A DNA stretch of 64,000 bases from Ailanthus altissimus (GCA_946807835.1 OX327706.1:25595001-25659000), one strand, 5' to 3'; shown: positions 1-11,910, counted from the first letter of the stretch. Notes: a model not told the origin generated them from the letters alone. Numbers and translations: made by a program.

Positions 1-559
1 AAATATAGTAATTTTACCCGTATTATTTGTAATTTTTTAAAGTGTCATTAGTGTTTGGTTCGAATCTATCTTAACTTTCATTGTTGAAAATTCATTTCCA
101 TCACTAGTAGGAGCTTTCATCACTCAGTGAAAATAATAAGTTGTTACCAACCTCTATCTGTTCAATAAGAAGGCATTAAAAATTAATGATAATATTATAA
201 AAATAATCAAATTATTTTACATAATAGAAAAAAGTTATTAGATAAAAATTTAATAATACCACTAAGACAAAATTAAACATATTTTGTAAAAAAAAGTACT
301 AAAAATATCTTTTTTTAAATTAATAATAAAAAATTATAATAAAATCATCCATTAATTAAAATTTTAACACAAACAAAACAAATTGGATAATTGAGAAGAA
401 TACGAGAATAAAGAAATTTAAAATTTGCTATAGTAAAAAAGACAGTTGCAGAGCGAATGAAGTTTAAGTGTTAACCTTAAAAAGAAAATAAGTAATAAAA
501 TAGAACTAGAGATACGTTTTAAATTTCAACTTAAAATATTAAAAAAAAAAATTTTAAAA
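1..559. other. AT-rich intergenic sequence, nothing recognised
   Basis: The stretch is AT-rich with frequent stops on both strands and shows no conserved motif. A short string resembling a tRNA B box occurs near position 56, but there is no A box or cloverleaf to support a tRNA. Confidence 0.6.
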
Positions 560-759
560 ATTAAAAATACTATTTACGGGTATGCAGATACCCACAATGG
601 GTATTCGTGAATTTTATACCGAACTCGTACCCGTACTAAATCTACTGTGAGTTTTTATTTTGTATACTAAATCTATACTAAACCCGCTTTAACTCTTATT
701 AAATTCATCATAATACGGGCAAATTTTAACGGATTTGTGAATATTTTTGCCATCCCTAC
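560..759. mobile_element. Possible terminal fragment of a hAT-type element
   Basis: The segment contains several imperfect copies of GGGTAT/ACCCGTAC-like words and ends at 759 with TTTTTGCCATCCCTA. Its reverse complement begins TAGGGATGGCAA, a terminal sequence typical of many plant non-autonomous hAT elements, which often carry GGGTACCCG-rich subterminal repeats. The other end was not found and no target-site duplication can be checked, so this may be a single decayed end. Confidence 0.4.
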
Positions 760-1239
760 ATAAAATGCCTTGATAATGAATTTAAACCTTATAAGAGTTG
801 AATTAACAATTAGAATAATGCATAATTAATAAACTATGATAGGCCTAATTCTTGCAGGCCTAATCAATTAGCACATTGACAAATAACATTTCATTATTTT
901 AAATAAAATTATCTAGTAGGCCTAAGAATGTATCTTAAAAGGGCTAATTCTATTTCGAACCGGTCTATAATCAAGTAACCCAAAATCATTAACTCACAAA
1001 TTCCATGAATGAGTTATGGACATTGTTTGAAGATAAGAATGGGTCAAATTATAAATTTTATTCTAACTTTAATTATTTAGTTTCAATTTAATATAAAAGA
1101 AAGACTTCTTAAAAGTCGATGAATCTCACTCAAACTTTTTATTAATTAATAATGCAAAGAACACATAAAATAGGGTATATGTTTAAATAGAATTACATTT
1201 ACATGTTATTATATATTGAAAGGACTAAAATTCTTTCCT
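760..1239. other. AT-rich intergenic sequence
   Basis: No coding or structural signal is visible. It lies between the hAT-like end and the tandem repeat array. Confidence 0.6.
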
Positions 1240-2520
1240 TATAAAAATTATTCAATAGATTATTATTAAATGGACTCATTCATTCATACATCAAATAATA
1301 CATTATGAATTACATACAACTCTAACAAACCTTTTCTTGTTTGTGTATATACTCCTCCATACACAAGCACCTTCTTTTTTTAACAAACACTCACTTGAAC
1401 ATTATAGTATTTTATTTTACAAGAAGATAGAGAGTGAATTTGTTAATCAAATGAGTAATGCATAGGCAAAAAGGTAATTGACTGCAAGGTTCCAAAATAG
1501 AGAGCTTAGTCGCACCATCCATAGGAACTTTTTGAACGAAAACAATCAACTTCCTAATAATAAACCAAGTAGAAAAAATAATAGGACAGAAGCACAATTA
1601 GACATTCTTTTCAACACTTTCAAATAACATGGAAAGAGGGAAAATAAGCAACCTAGATACGATAACTATGGGAAGTGAGATATACTCCTTCATACATAAA
1701 CACCTTTTTTTTTTATTTGTGCATATACTCCTCCATACACAAGCATCTTCTTTCTTTGACAAACACTGACTTGAGCATTATAGTATTTTATTTTACAAGA
1801 AGACAGAGAGTGCATTTGTTAATCAAATAAGTAATGCATAGGCAAAAAGGTAATCGACTGCAAGGTTCCAAATTAGAGAGCTCAATAGCACCATCTATAG
1901 GAACTTTTTGAACGAAACAATCAACTTGCTAGTAGTAAACCGGGTAGAAACAATATTAGGACAGAAGCACAATCAGGCATTCTTTCCAAAAATTTCAAAT
2001 AACATGGAAATAGGGAAAATAAGAAACCTAGATATGATAACTATAGGAAGTGAGATTCTCGTTGCGATGATTGATATGTTACCTATAAAAATTATTTAAT
2101 AAATCATATTATCGAAGGGATTTATTCATTCATTCATATAATAAATAATATACTCATCTGAATTATATACAACCCTAACAAACCCTTTCTTATACACACA
2201 AATACTCTTTTTTTATGACAAACATTGATCTAAGTGTGTATTTTATTTTGTAGAAGGACAGAGAGTAAATTAATTAATCAAATGAGTAAGGCATGGGCAA
2301 AAAGATAATTGACTATAAAAGGTCCAAATCCAGGAGTTTAGTGGCACTATTTGTGGGAACTTTTGAACAAAAACAATCAACTTGTTAGTAATAAATCAAG
2401 AAAAAAAAAAGATGGTATAATAGAAGCACAATCAAGCATTCCTTCCAAAACTTCTAAATAACACGAAAAGAGAGGAAATGACTAACCTAGATACAATAAC
2501 TTTGGGAAGTAAAATTTTTG
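1240..2520. repeat. Three-copy diverged tandem repeat, unit about 340-470 bp
   Basis: Three related copies run head to tail: about 1240-1690, 1715-2060 and 2080-2520. Shared landmarks are ACTCCTCCATACACAAGCA (copies 1 and 2), a CAAATGAGTAAKGCAT.GGCAAAAAG block, a GAACTTTTTGAAC block and an ACCTAGATAC/TGATAACT block in all three. The middle copy lacks the first part of the unit. The units contain short open frames, but no protein family is recognised. Copy 3 runs on to about 2690 in a plus-strand open stretch (words such as RKEKWKLRDK) that may be a piece of an unknown gene. The copies are diverged, so the duplication is not recent. Confidence 0.75.
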
Positions 2521-2879
2521 TTGTGATTATTAACGTGTTGACAAAGATCTTCAAGTGACTTGAGGAGACGAGGAAAGAGAAATGGAAACTAAGAGATAAA
2601 TTGACACTGATAAAAGAGTACGAGGAAATGAACGATGCTCTTAGGGTAGTGCATCTAAAAGTTGGCTTGATCTCCACAAACATCTTCTAAAAGATTGAAA
2701 AATATTAACAATATGGAAAGAAAATGTAAATGTGAATCTTTTTTTTTTTAACTTAAAGTTTATATTTTTAAAAAGGATCTCAAGGGGAAGGGAAATCCTC
2801 CAATACAAGGTGTTCATATTAAAGTGGGACTTTTCCAAATCAGATAGTTTCAAAAGTTAGATTTAGAGCCAAGTGTGCC

Positions 2880-3370
2880 AATTCATGGGCCACCCTGTTG
2901 GTGGACCGATGAGAATAGCAAAAGGAGCAAAAATTGAAAGATGCAGATAAGGTCTTAATCTCGTACAGTACCAAACCAAGTTATGAAAATGAGTGGGAGA
3001 CGGTATTGATGTCATGAACAACACCAACAGCATTAGAAGCAATCTCAACAGCAGATAATCCCAACAGTTTGGCCAAGTGAAAACCTCGAAGTATTGTCAT
3101 TGCTTCAAAGGTGGCTACTAAGGGTTTTGCATTCAGCAGAACAGACGAAGATGCCAAGATAGCCCCATAATGGTCACGCAAAATTACACCTAAACCAACC
3201 TTTGGGTGCTTTAAAGAGTGATTGGCATCAGTGTTGACTTTTATTAAACCCAACCTAGGTGTCGTCCATCTAATGCTTGGTTCACACTTGGTTTCAATCT
3301 TTCTTATTAAAGTAGACATGAACTCATGCCAATAACACTTGGACCAATTAAGCACATTATCAACCAACAT
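2880..3370 (-). pseudogene. LINE ORF2 fragment: RNase H domain
   Basis: The frame contains KVNTDAN, the first catalytic Asp region of RNase H, then a GLGVILRD strand and FEAMTILRG, the Glu region. In the third catalytic region, EIASNAVGVV, the usual Asp is Asn. After an in-frame TAA the same frame continues with FCYSHRSTNRVAHELAHLAL, the classic C-terminal helix of plant LINE RNase H domains. The lost Asp and the stop show an inactive copy. Confidence 0.85.
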
Positions 3371-3415
3371 TGCTTTCTTTTCAATAACGAATTGATTTCT
3401 AACAAACCATAGTTT

Positions 3416-3979
3416 TCAAAATATGATTAGTAGCACCTCCAAATCCATTGCGGATAAGCTTGCCTTGCATTCCATAAGAAGATCAAGAATATGTGTATTA
3501 TGAGAAATACCAATGCTGTTTAAGAAGGAGCTAGCCTGGCGTACCTTTTTCAGTGTGTCACATAGCCATAATGCGTGGATGGAGTTTTCAGTTCCCTTAG
3601 CACATCGGCTACAATGCTCATCAATAGGGACATGATGCCTTTTAAGGTTTGCAAAAGCCATGATCCAACCATGTATAAGTCTCCAAGCAAAGTGTTTGAT
3701 TTTAGGAGGAATCTTCAGGCACCACAAGTGTTGCCACCAGGATAGAGATTCGGTATTATCATTACTAGGTGATGCTTTGTTTGAAAAATAAGATTGCCAG
3801 TATCCACTCTTTATAGAGTACTGTCCATGTCTATCAAAATGCCACATAACCGAGTCAGTATGCCTTTCCCAAGATGGAGAGCACAGGATGCTGAGTATTA
3901 AATTACATTCTTCAACTGAGAAAGAGTCATGAACTAACTCACCGCTCCATGCCCCCAATGAGAGTAGTAGTTCTGCCAC
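3416..3979 (-). pseudogene. LINE ORF2 fragment: RT zinc-binding domain (zf-RVT)
   Basis: An open frame of about 187 residues contains the zf-RVT pattern of plant LINE polyproteins: W-x-L-K-I-P-P-K-I-K-H-F-A-W-R near residue 90, followed by a Cys/His cluster (HCSRCAKGTENSIHALWLC). It sits directly upstream (minus strand) of the RNase H fragment, in the order normal for LINE ORF2. It has no start of its own and is a piece of a larger dead polyprotein. Confidence 0.85.
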
Positions 3980-4472
3980 TAATAAATGCTCAGGAAAATA
4001 ATTGGGGAAGGATGGCTTGAAAGAGAGCGATCGCGGTAGCCACTGGTTATGGTAGATTGATATAGCTGATCCATCACCAATACGCCAACGAAGCCTTTTT
4101 TTAAGCAGCTCTCTACCCTATAAAATACTTTTTTAAACCAAAGAATCTGAATGTCTAACAGGTACCTGTAAGAAAGATGAGTTAAAAAAATAAATGTCTT
4201 AGAGGGTTTGCGCCACCAATGATTCAGGATTTGCTATCACTCTCAAGCCTTACTTAGTGAGAGTGGCCTGGTTAAAAAATGTCAGTTCCCTAAAATTCAA
4301 ACCACCATCCTTCTTGTGACGGCATAACATATCCCAAGTACACTAATGGATCTTTCTAGAACATTTATCACCTCCTCCAAAAAAAAACTTGGCACAAAGT
4401 CTCTGGATTTTCTTAGTAAATCTTATTAATATAGTCCTTATAAAGGTTTTGTTTATATAAGAAATTAAAAGA

Positions 4473-4608
4473 AAAAAGAGAAATAATTCTATAATTTTTA
4501 AGGCATTAAATAGAATGATTTGATTAATAATGTTTAAAATAAAAAGAGAAATAATTCTATAATTTTTAAGGCATTAAATAGAATGATTTGATTAATAATG
4601 TTTAAAAT
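4473..4608. repeat. Exact 68-bp tandem duplication
   Basis: Positions 4473-4540 and 4541-4608 are identical over 68 bp as read. The unit is AT-rich and non-coding. Perfect identity suggests a recent duplication event, or possibly an assembly artefact. Confidence 0.9.
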
Positions 4609-5300
4609 GTATACTTTAATTTTACTTACTATTGCCATAATAATTTAGTCAATTGCTTTTTAAAGAATTTGATTTGATCCTTATCAATAATCATTAGTGA
4701 TGACAAAAGGATCTTCGAGGAAATAGCTAACCTGTAATCATCAATTTCAAAAACAAAATCATTTACGGAAACAGAAAGAGAGAATAATTAATTCTAGTGT
4801 TGCTACAGAAACTACAATATCTTCATATATATTTAAGAACAAAACAGAAACAATGAACCCAATTTGCGGACTGGCAAATAACTTATCATTTAATTATATA
4901 ATATAGCAATAATACTTACAGCAGCAATTATTTAAACATAACAACTCTAACTACCCTTTTATTTTATTTCCTGTTACTGATATTTCTTTTTAGTTCATAA
5001 ATTGAAGAACAATTACCCCTTTTATTTCCTATTTACTTACCTACTGTTATTGAAGAACGATTGCCCTCAAACATACAAGGCAAATATATACACTAGGAAC
5101 AAGGATTTCATAGTATTAATCCAAATATTAAATTACACACGATACCGCTGATGGTCCAAAAGAAATTGCACAATAAACTATACAATTTCGTACTATGTTC
5201 CAAATATAAAACCAGTCAATACATTACAATCTTTTAATTTTACCTATTTTGCACACATCAAAAGCTGATGTTAGCATGACTTCTAGTTGTTGCATGCTTA

Positions 5301-6127
5301 CTACGGTTTGCCAAAGAACTGAAAATTTGCAAATTGATGCTGCAACTGCAACAAAAAATTGTCAGAACTTCAATTTTAATACTTCATCTTGTACACCAAT
5401 CATTGTTATGATGGCTTGATGCACATCAATCGTATATAAAAGCTAGAATATATTGTTGCAACAATACTTAATTAAATCTATAAAAATTTGTTGTTGGATT
5501 GAACTTACCTTTTGTGGAGTTACATTATAATGGAGATCATTGAAAACGACAGATGGGCTCCGTTTTTCCACAATCACCAAAGCATCATCAACAATCTCTT
5601 CTTGATTCCTTAAATACTCAGGCTGGTGATCATGAGTGCCTGGCTCTTTAACTTCATGAGCCAACACCTTCAAAGAATGGTCCTTATCGTGATTTTGCCT
5701 ATGAGATCCTTCTCCGGCTTCAAAGGAATGCCAAGAACGTAACTGATTCAAATCATCAGATAACTTTGACTTATAAGACTTACGAATCCATGGAATTTTA
5801 CGTATCCTCTTCCTTGCCCTGATCCCTGCTCTCTCCCTAAAATAGTTCGCAAGGTTAGAACATGTCTTCCGAGATTGTATGATCTTTTTCTTCTTAACTG
5901 ATGAGAGTTGCCTTTCAGAAATGCTACCTTTGATCCTTCTGAGCTTTTCAATATCAGATTTTGCTTGTACAAGCAACCAAGCCATAGTTTCATTGGCCTC
6001 TTTATAACCCAACATGTCTTGTAGGCCAGAAAACTTTCCAGCAACATCAGCGTGCAGTCTCATTCTCCGGTCTCTTGCTCCTTTTACCGTGTTCATCTTG
6101 TTGTGTTGATCTTTTTTCTGACGGCCT
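5301..6127 (-). CDS. TCP transcription factor, CYC/TB1 class (5' part not found)
   Basis: Predicted DNA-binding regulator. The main exon is 6127-5509 (minus). It encodes a TCP basic region starting at KKDQHK (about 6117), then KGARDRRMRLHADV, a helix-loop-helix (FSGLQDMLGY..ANETMAWLL) and an Arg-rich R-domain-like helix (RERAGIRARKRIRK), the combination that marks the CYC/TB1 class. It ends at a strong donor (AAAAG|GTAAGT). A terminal exon of 14 codons plus stop at 5345-5301 follows a TTTTTTGTTGCAG acceptor and keeps phase. The only ATG (6096) lies inside the basic region, and a TAA closes the frame just upstream at about 6132. A splice acceptor (TTAAG|AGG) sits there, so the true N terminus must come from an unseen exon or has been lost. 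The basic region is divergent from typical KKDRHSKI. It could be a functional divergent gene or a 5'-truncated pseudogene. Confidence 0.78.
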
Positions 6128-6993
6128 CTTAATTATGGACAATAACCTATCAACAAGATAAAAACCATATAAATAGATATAATAAACATTAAAACACCTG
6201 AGAGATTAATAATAGAACGTCTGATTAAAAATAAAATTAACTGACCAACAAACTTAATTTTGTCGGAATAATCAAAATTCGAAAAAGAAGAAATATTCGT
6301 TACAAGAAAGCTACTTTAGACTTAGATTTGTCCCAATTTTACCTATCTTTCACTGCAAAATATGTAACTGTAACATCATGAAGTACAATTGAATCAGTAC
6401 AATCACGTTGCAAAATAACTAGTAAATCCGTTAAAATTCACTTTTGATAAAAAAAATTTGATAAGATGGTCCGGACAAATTTAATATACAAAATTAAAAC
6501 TGACAATAAATTTAAGAGAGTATAATTTTAGTAAAATAACTTTGGTACCCATTAGGGTATCCCCGAATATTTTTACATGTTTTTTTATTTTTCTAAAAAG
6601 AACAAATGATGTTATTTTAATTGTAATTCTAAATGAAAAATTAAAATAACAATTTTTATCTTTTTTTAATTTATCAATTTTTCTTAACTCATTTGTGATA
6701 CAAACATTGTACCCCAGCTTTGTCATTTTCAATTTTCTATTTTAACAAAACTATTGATAAACGCTCGTCAAATATTTATTTAACTATCAAATAATATATT
6801 TCAATCTCTCTTTAATCCTCATCTCACTGATATTTCATTACTTAAATAAATATTATGAATATTTTTAAAAAAATGAGTTAATTTGTTTGTTTAATTTTTT
6901 TTTGGTTTGTTTTTTTTTTGCAAGATGAAAATTGATAATCATTTTATTTAAATATTTTTATTTAATTTTTCACGTGATGGATATTAATAGTTA

Positions 6994-7220
6994 TTTTGTT
7001 TTACTTTTTTACTCTTTAAATGTTTAATACGTTATTGTCTTAGCTAGTTAGTAAGTTAGCTTATCTTAACACTATAATATACTAAAATAATTTTATTTAT
7101 AAGACGTGTTCTTTTTGTTTACTTTTTTTACTCTTTTAATGTTTAATATGTTATTATCTTAACTAGTTGGTAAATTAGTTTACCTTAAAATTAACAAATT
7201 CATTTATAAAACGTGTTCTT
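6994..7220. repeat. Diverged tandem duplication, units of 119 and 108 bp
   Basis: Units 6994-7112 and 7113-7220 share the words TTTAATAYGTTATTRTCTTA, CTAGTTRGTAARTTAG and AARACGTGTTCTT. The sequence is non-coding and AT-rich. Confidence 0.7.
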
Positions 7221-8359
7221 AAAATTTTGAGTCAAGCGTAAGAAAATTCATTTTTATTTAATTGGGTTATTTTTTAATTATGTTGTCTAGTTTTTATTTT
7301 AACTATTTATAAATTACTTTTATTAGTTTGAACTTTGATGGAAAGATTTTTATTGAATTTAAATTTGTGATATAATTTTGATTGTTTTATTTTATAATTT
7401 TTTTTAAAATTTAATGTTATAATTTTATATTTTTTATTATATTAATTTTTAACCCACTTAAAATTCACAGATAACTCGTTACAAGTTTAGTAAAGAGTAC
7501 ATATCTGCTAGAGCGAGTTTAATAATAAAATTCTAAACCCGCAATAAATTTAAAAAAGATTTAGTATTTTATTTTTGAATTAAATCTTACAATTTTGACA
7601 AATTGAGTAAAATTTCTCAAATATAAAACGATTCAAACTACAAAATAAAATTTTAATAGCTTGTTTACAAAATTTGATCAATCTTAACTATTTCTTAAAA
7701 CATGCAAAGACTGGGAAAGTGTCAAAGCGACCTAACAGGGTCTTTTAAAGACTAGTGAACATCGACTCTAAGGCATCAGATAGAATATAATATATATACA
7801 CACATTGTAAGGATTATTTTGACTACTTGCAATTTAGATTTAGTCATACCTTTAGAGAAAACAATGCAGTGATAGATATATTAACAAATTTAGGGTTACA
7901 ATTTGATGATTTCACATCATAGTTATGACCTCCTTTGAATATTAGTTCTATACTCTTTAAAAATACAAATAGAATGCTTAATTATAGATTCTATTAATAT
8001 TACTTTTATTTTTAGTAAGATTTTATTCTAATTCTTTTGTTAGACATTTTTATATATTTTACATGTTTTTGCCAAGTGTAAAGTATTTTAGTCATCTCTT
8101 TTTTGTAATTTTTTTTTAATTAATAAATATCTCGCATTATCGAGTTTGCTTTAAAATATATATATATATATAAATAATTTAGTATATTAGGTAACTTATT
8201 ACATTATGAGCAATAAAAAATAATACTTATATATAAAAAAAAAATTTAATAAATTATATAATATTATCCAATTAATTAACAAATTTAACACTTTAGTACT
8301 ATAAAAGCCGCGCCATATAACCAGGTAAAGGTAATCCATTAAAACAAAACCATATATAT
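7221..8359. other. AT-rich intergenic sequence
   Basis: No gene or protein similarity is visible. It contains an AT dinucleotide run near 8155-8172. Confidence 0.6.
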
Positions 8360-8512
8360 ACGGGTAAGATTTTGAGATCCATATTTTTACACAATATTTT
8401 ATATAATTTTGAAAATTAATCTAAATTATTAGATGTGCACTGATTTATAAGTTCAAAAATTATATAAAATATTATGTAAAAAATATAATGACATACATTT
8501 TTTTCTTATATA
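8360..8512. mobile_element. MITE-like inverted repeat
   Basis: The left arm TTTACACAATATTTTATATA (about 8385-8404) is matched in inverted orientation by TATATAAAATATTATGTAAA (about 8461-8480), and weaker complementarity extends outward on both sides. The element would fold into a hairpin of about 150 bp. The family is unknown. Confidence 0.55.
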
Positions 8513-8639
8513 TATAATTACACCATCACAACCACGTGCAAAAGCAAATTAAAAGAAACTAAAAGCAAGTTAGAATTGCACATTGAAGCAGTAAAAACAG
8601 AAACCAGCCCTCTCTTTCTCTAACATGGCATTTTACTTT

Positions 8640-9603
8640 ATGAAGAAAAAAATAAATTTTAAAATTGAAACTCACCGTCAAAGTCAATTTCCGGCGCCTT
8701 CGGGAAGCGTCAACTTGCGGCCCTTGGCTTTGGTTGTAGAACGGTGAATGCAACGGCAGGCGGTTGATCTCGAATGGCAAGTGGTGGTCGAAGAGCTGTG
8801 GGTGGTGGATCCTCGAACTGAATTCAGTAAAGAGATGATCGGGGACTTGCCATTTCGATCTCGGTGGCCACAAGTGTGTTGGCTTCGGTTGGTAATTTTT
8901 TTTTTTTTTTTTTTTGAAAAGATGCTATGGTCTGTCAATTGATTAATGAGATGCACATATATACAAGTAAAGGTTAGGCTTTCTTTTTTCAAAAAAAACA
9001 AATAATAATAATAATAATAAAAGTAAAGAAGAAAAAGAGAGAAGGGTAGATTTATAAACAGATAACAAGGTCTAGGAAATTCGGGGTTTTCATGTTTTTA
9101 GGTTTTTGAACAAAAAGAGAAACGCGAGTAGAAAGTGTGGCAAACGCTAGTGTTGGAAGTGCTTTTGAACTGAATCTTTTTAAAATAATTATGATCATTC
9201 AAAGCTGCAGCTAGAGTTCATGGATGTTTGAACTTTGACTCGAAGCCAATTCAGAAAACTGAAAACCCATGTGGGTGGGTCATGGGTGCTTACGTTTCGA
9301 TCTCCTATTGAATATCTGATACAATTTTTCTGACATTGGGTTATCTGTTTGCAAGAAACCACGAGTCAGATTGGGGGGTCGCTATTGCGCTTTGATATAA
9401 TGTTCTTCGTACTACATGTTCCGTCTCTAATGCCAGCTTTGTGTCTCGTTAGTGGAACTTTGGTAATGCTCCAACAATGTACTGTACTGTGTCTCTCTCA
9501 CTTCTCTTTTCGTTACCTTCTCAAGGGGCCATTTATCTTTTTCGCTTTTGTTTTCCACCATCTTTTGACTCTCGTTCTGTTACTGGTGTTTATAATTTCT
9601 TAA
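8640..9603. other. GC-richer unassigned segment
   Basis: Base composition rises relative to the flanks and overlapping open frames exist on both strands (for example 8748-8942 plus and 8684-9001 minus). An 84-codon plus-strand frame at 9349-9603 is rich in Leu/Phe. None matches a family I recognise, and there is no consistent exon structure. It includes an A/T homopolymer (about 8890-8910) and an AAT microsatellite (9001-9021). It may be a decayed gene or an untranslated transcript. Confidence 0.35.
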
Positions 9604-9666
9604 CGCTTTAACATGGGTTATATTTATCCATTCAAAAAAAAAAAAAAAAACATGGGTTATATTTAT

Positions 9667-9830
9667 GAGTAATGCTAGTTATTTTAATTTTTTTTTAATT
9701 TAAATTTTAAAAGTAATATGTTAAATAAATTTTATGTGTAATAAATAATTTATATTATTTAATATTTATTTAACATACCACTTTTAAAATTTAATTTAAT
9801 ATAAAAATTTAGAATACCATACATTATTTT
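9667..9830. mobile_element. hAT-like MITE, near-perfect palindrome
   Basis: The element begins GAGTAATGCTAG and folds back on itself almost end to end: TTTTAAAAGTAATATGTTAA on the left pairs with TTAACATACCACTTTTAAAA on the right. Flanking 8-mers ATATTTAT and ATACTTAT differ at one position and look like an 8-bp target-site duplication, the length expected for hAT elements. Related copies are at 36104-36271 and more degenerate ones near 50940 and 53098. Confidence 0.7.
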
Positions 9831-10514
9831 ATACTTATATATTTAGCAAATTAATCAAACACTTAAAAGCTTGATAGATTATAGGCCAATTACATTACGA
9901 TAGGTAGTGGCTTTTTAACCAATTTCCGAGAATGCCATAAATTGGGTGAAAATATAAAGGGTAATTTTAATTTGGGTACTAGTTTTTTGCCAAATTATAA
10001 TTGGCTGCAAGAAGTATTGGACTGTCATATTTAACACAAATATATGTTAATTTTATAACATTTAGTTATAATCTTGTTAATTTTGATAGTTTGATTTTAT
10101 ATTTATTTATTTTTTCTTTCTAATTTTCTCTTAACTTGTCAAACTCTATGCATAAAATAACCTCACAAACCTATCTCATATATTCAATCCATTAAACAAG
10201 AACATACCAAAATTAAATCCAAAATTAAAATAGTTTTATTTGAGCATGTTTTATATCCATTAAATAAATTCTTATACCAAAGTAACAAAATTATGGTGAA
10301 AAGAAATATTTTTAATTATTTAATAATCAAGTGTGACACTCTAATATTGCCTTACCATGAGTAAGTAAAATAAAATAAGATTACTCATTTATAAAAAAAG
10401 ATAAAATAAGATTAAAGAGAAACAACAGTAAATGAGTAGATACAGCTTCGTTTAGGGTCTTAGGACTTAAAGTCACAACCTTTTCTTTTGAACGAATAAA
10501 TAAAGAAATATTAA

Positions 10515-11308
10515 TGTTAAAAAAGTAAATAAAGTTTTATATTACAGAAAAATAAAAAATATTATAAATATATAAATAGTGAATATCTTCATTTATACGA
10601 GATCTTTTAGATAAAGTTTCAGAGCAAAAATCATAAGAGTTTAGGTTTAAAGTGAACAATATAATACTAATGTAAAGATATGTGTGGTTTGTGAACTTCT
10701 TACAAATGGTATCAAAGTCATGCTCCGAAGTTATCATATGGCGAAAATCCTCAGATGTCGAACGAGAAGATGGTGAGCCTGAAAAGTGACGGTTTGCGAT
10801 GAGATCTAGAGTTAAGCTCTATGGATAAGCAATAGTGTGCTCTCAGGCATCACATAAAGCGTGTCCTCTTAACGCAGTTATGCGAACTTCACGTAAGGCG
10901 TGTCTGCCAACGCAGTGATAAGGAGTTGACCTGATAGAGCGGACTCTCGAGGTAAGCAGTACTCTGGGCATTACGTAAGGCATACACCCACAACGCAGTG
11001 AAGATAAGTAAAAGATAAATACTTAAAAAGAGAGCGAGATCTTCCTATGTGGAATATAAACGGATAAAATATAGTTTGCATGGAAACTTAATGGTCCTTT
11101 GTTTGAGGAAGGATTGTTAAAGAACTAAATAAAGTCCAACATTGATAAGAAATTAGGAAGATTATGAGTATATAAGGAGTGAACTATATCTCTATTGGAA
11201 CGAAGTCTTTTGGGTAAAGTTTAATAGTAAAACCACTAGAGTTTTAGGTCAAAATAAACAATATTATACAAATGTAGAGATATGTGTAGTTCGTTGTGAT
11301 TCATAATA
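10515..11308 (+). mobile_element. TRIM (terminal-repeat retrotransposon in miniature)
   Basis: Two direct repeats, each starting TGTTAAA, lie at about 10515-10704 and 11115-11308. They share the words YCTYYATT...ACGARRTCTTTT..GTAAAGTTT, AGAGTTT.AGGT and AAAGATATGTGTRGTT. Directly after the first repeat comes TGGTATCAAAGTCATG, a primer-binding site complementary to initiator tRNA-Met. Just before the second is a purine-rich tract (GAGGAAGGA). The internal region is only about 410 bp with no gag or pol. These are the hallmarks of plant TRIMs, which depend on proteins from other elements. The right end is uncertain by a few bases. Confidence 0.8.
10847..11000. repeat. Triplicated 33-bp motif inside the TRIM
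   Basis: Copies at about 10847-10878, 10886-10917 and 10968-11000 share the consensus CACGTAAGGCGTGT...AACGCAGTG. Copies 1-2 are 7 bp apart, and 2-3 about 50 bp apart. The function is unknown. Confidence 0.75.
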
Positions 11309-11910
11309 AGACAAGAGTGTGATCTTGATCCGCCGTAGACGTAGACAAGTTACCGAACCACGTAATTCTTTATGTGTTCTTCTTCTACTATTTTCTCTAT
11401 TTATTTTTTAATAATTTATTCTGCATTATTATATTACTTGAATGAATTATTTTACTTATTTGTGTGCTTCCGCTTCAACAGTCGTTAATAACAAACAATA
11501 TCAAAGATGAACACAACAGCAATAGGGTAGACAGAGACAAGATTGCACGATTAAAACAAAATGGAAAGCTTGATGTAAATCAAATTTAAGAAGGAAGCCA
11601 CTCGCAAAATCATAAATTGCCTCTTAATCATTCTTTTTGTTCTTCGGTCTGCAACTTTCATTCTTACATTTTCTTTACTCTCTTCTTCTTCTTTCACATT
11701 TCTCTATCTGTCTCTTTCTTCTTCTTTTTTCTCTTTTTGTCTTTTTCCTTCTAGTTGCACTGCTGAAAAGGAATGATTCATTTTTTTGCATGGATATATA
11801 TAAAACTGATCTGGACGGCATAGTTCACCATTTCAAGACAGGTATCAATATTTTACAGCACATTAATACAAACAGTGTCTAATAGTTCATTTCATTACCC
11901 ATTAAATCAG
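11309..11910. other. AT-rich intergenic sequence
   Basis: Contains a pyrimidine-rich stretch (about 11630-11750) in which a plus-strand 81-codon frame arises. That frame is low-complexity Leu/Phe/Ser and is not considered a gene. Confidence 0.5.

Larger units (their letters stand above)
2738..4430 (-). mobile_element. 5'-truncated LINE (non-LTR retrotransposon), decayed
   Basis: Read on the minus strand, the element carries the end of a reverse transcriptase (about 4400-4230, words such as CTWDMLCRHKKDGGLNFREL), a reverse-transcriptase zinc-binding domain (3979-3416) and an RNase H domain (3370-2880). It ends in an A tail, seen as a T run at about 2738-2748 on the plus strand. This order is that of plant L1-type ORF2. 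The 5' half, including endonuclease and most of the RT, is missing, as expected for 5'-truncated LINE insertions. In-frame stops and frameshifts separate the domains. No convincing target-site duplication was found. Confidence 0.85.

Noticed and set aside
50..70. B-box-like GGTTCGAATC suggesting a tRNA
   Set aside because: No upstream A box, acceptor stem or cloverleaf can be formed; the window begins too close to test further.
9349..9603. 84-codon plus-strand frame as a membrane protein gene
   Set aside because: Leu/Phe-rich from pyrimidine-rich DNA, with no family similarity and no sign of splice or promoter context.
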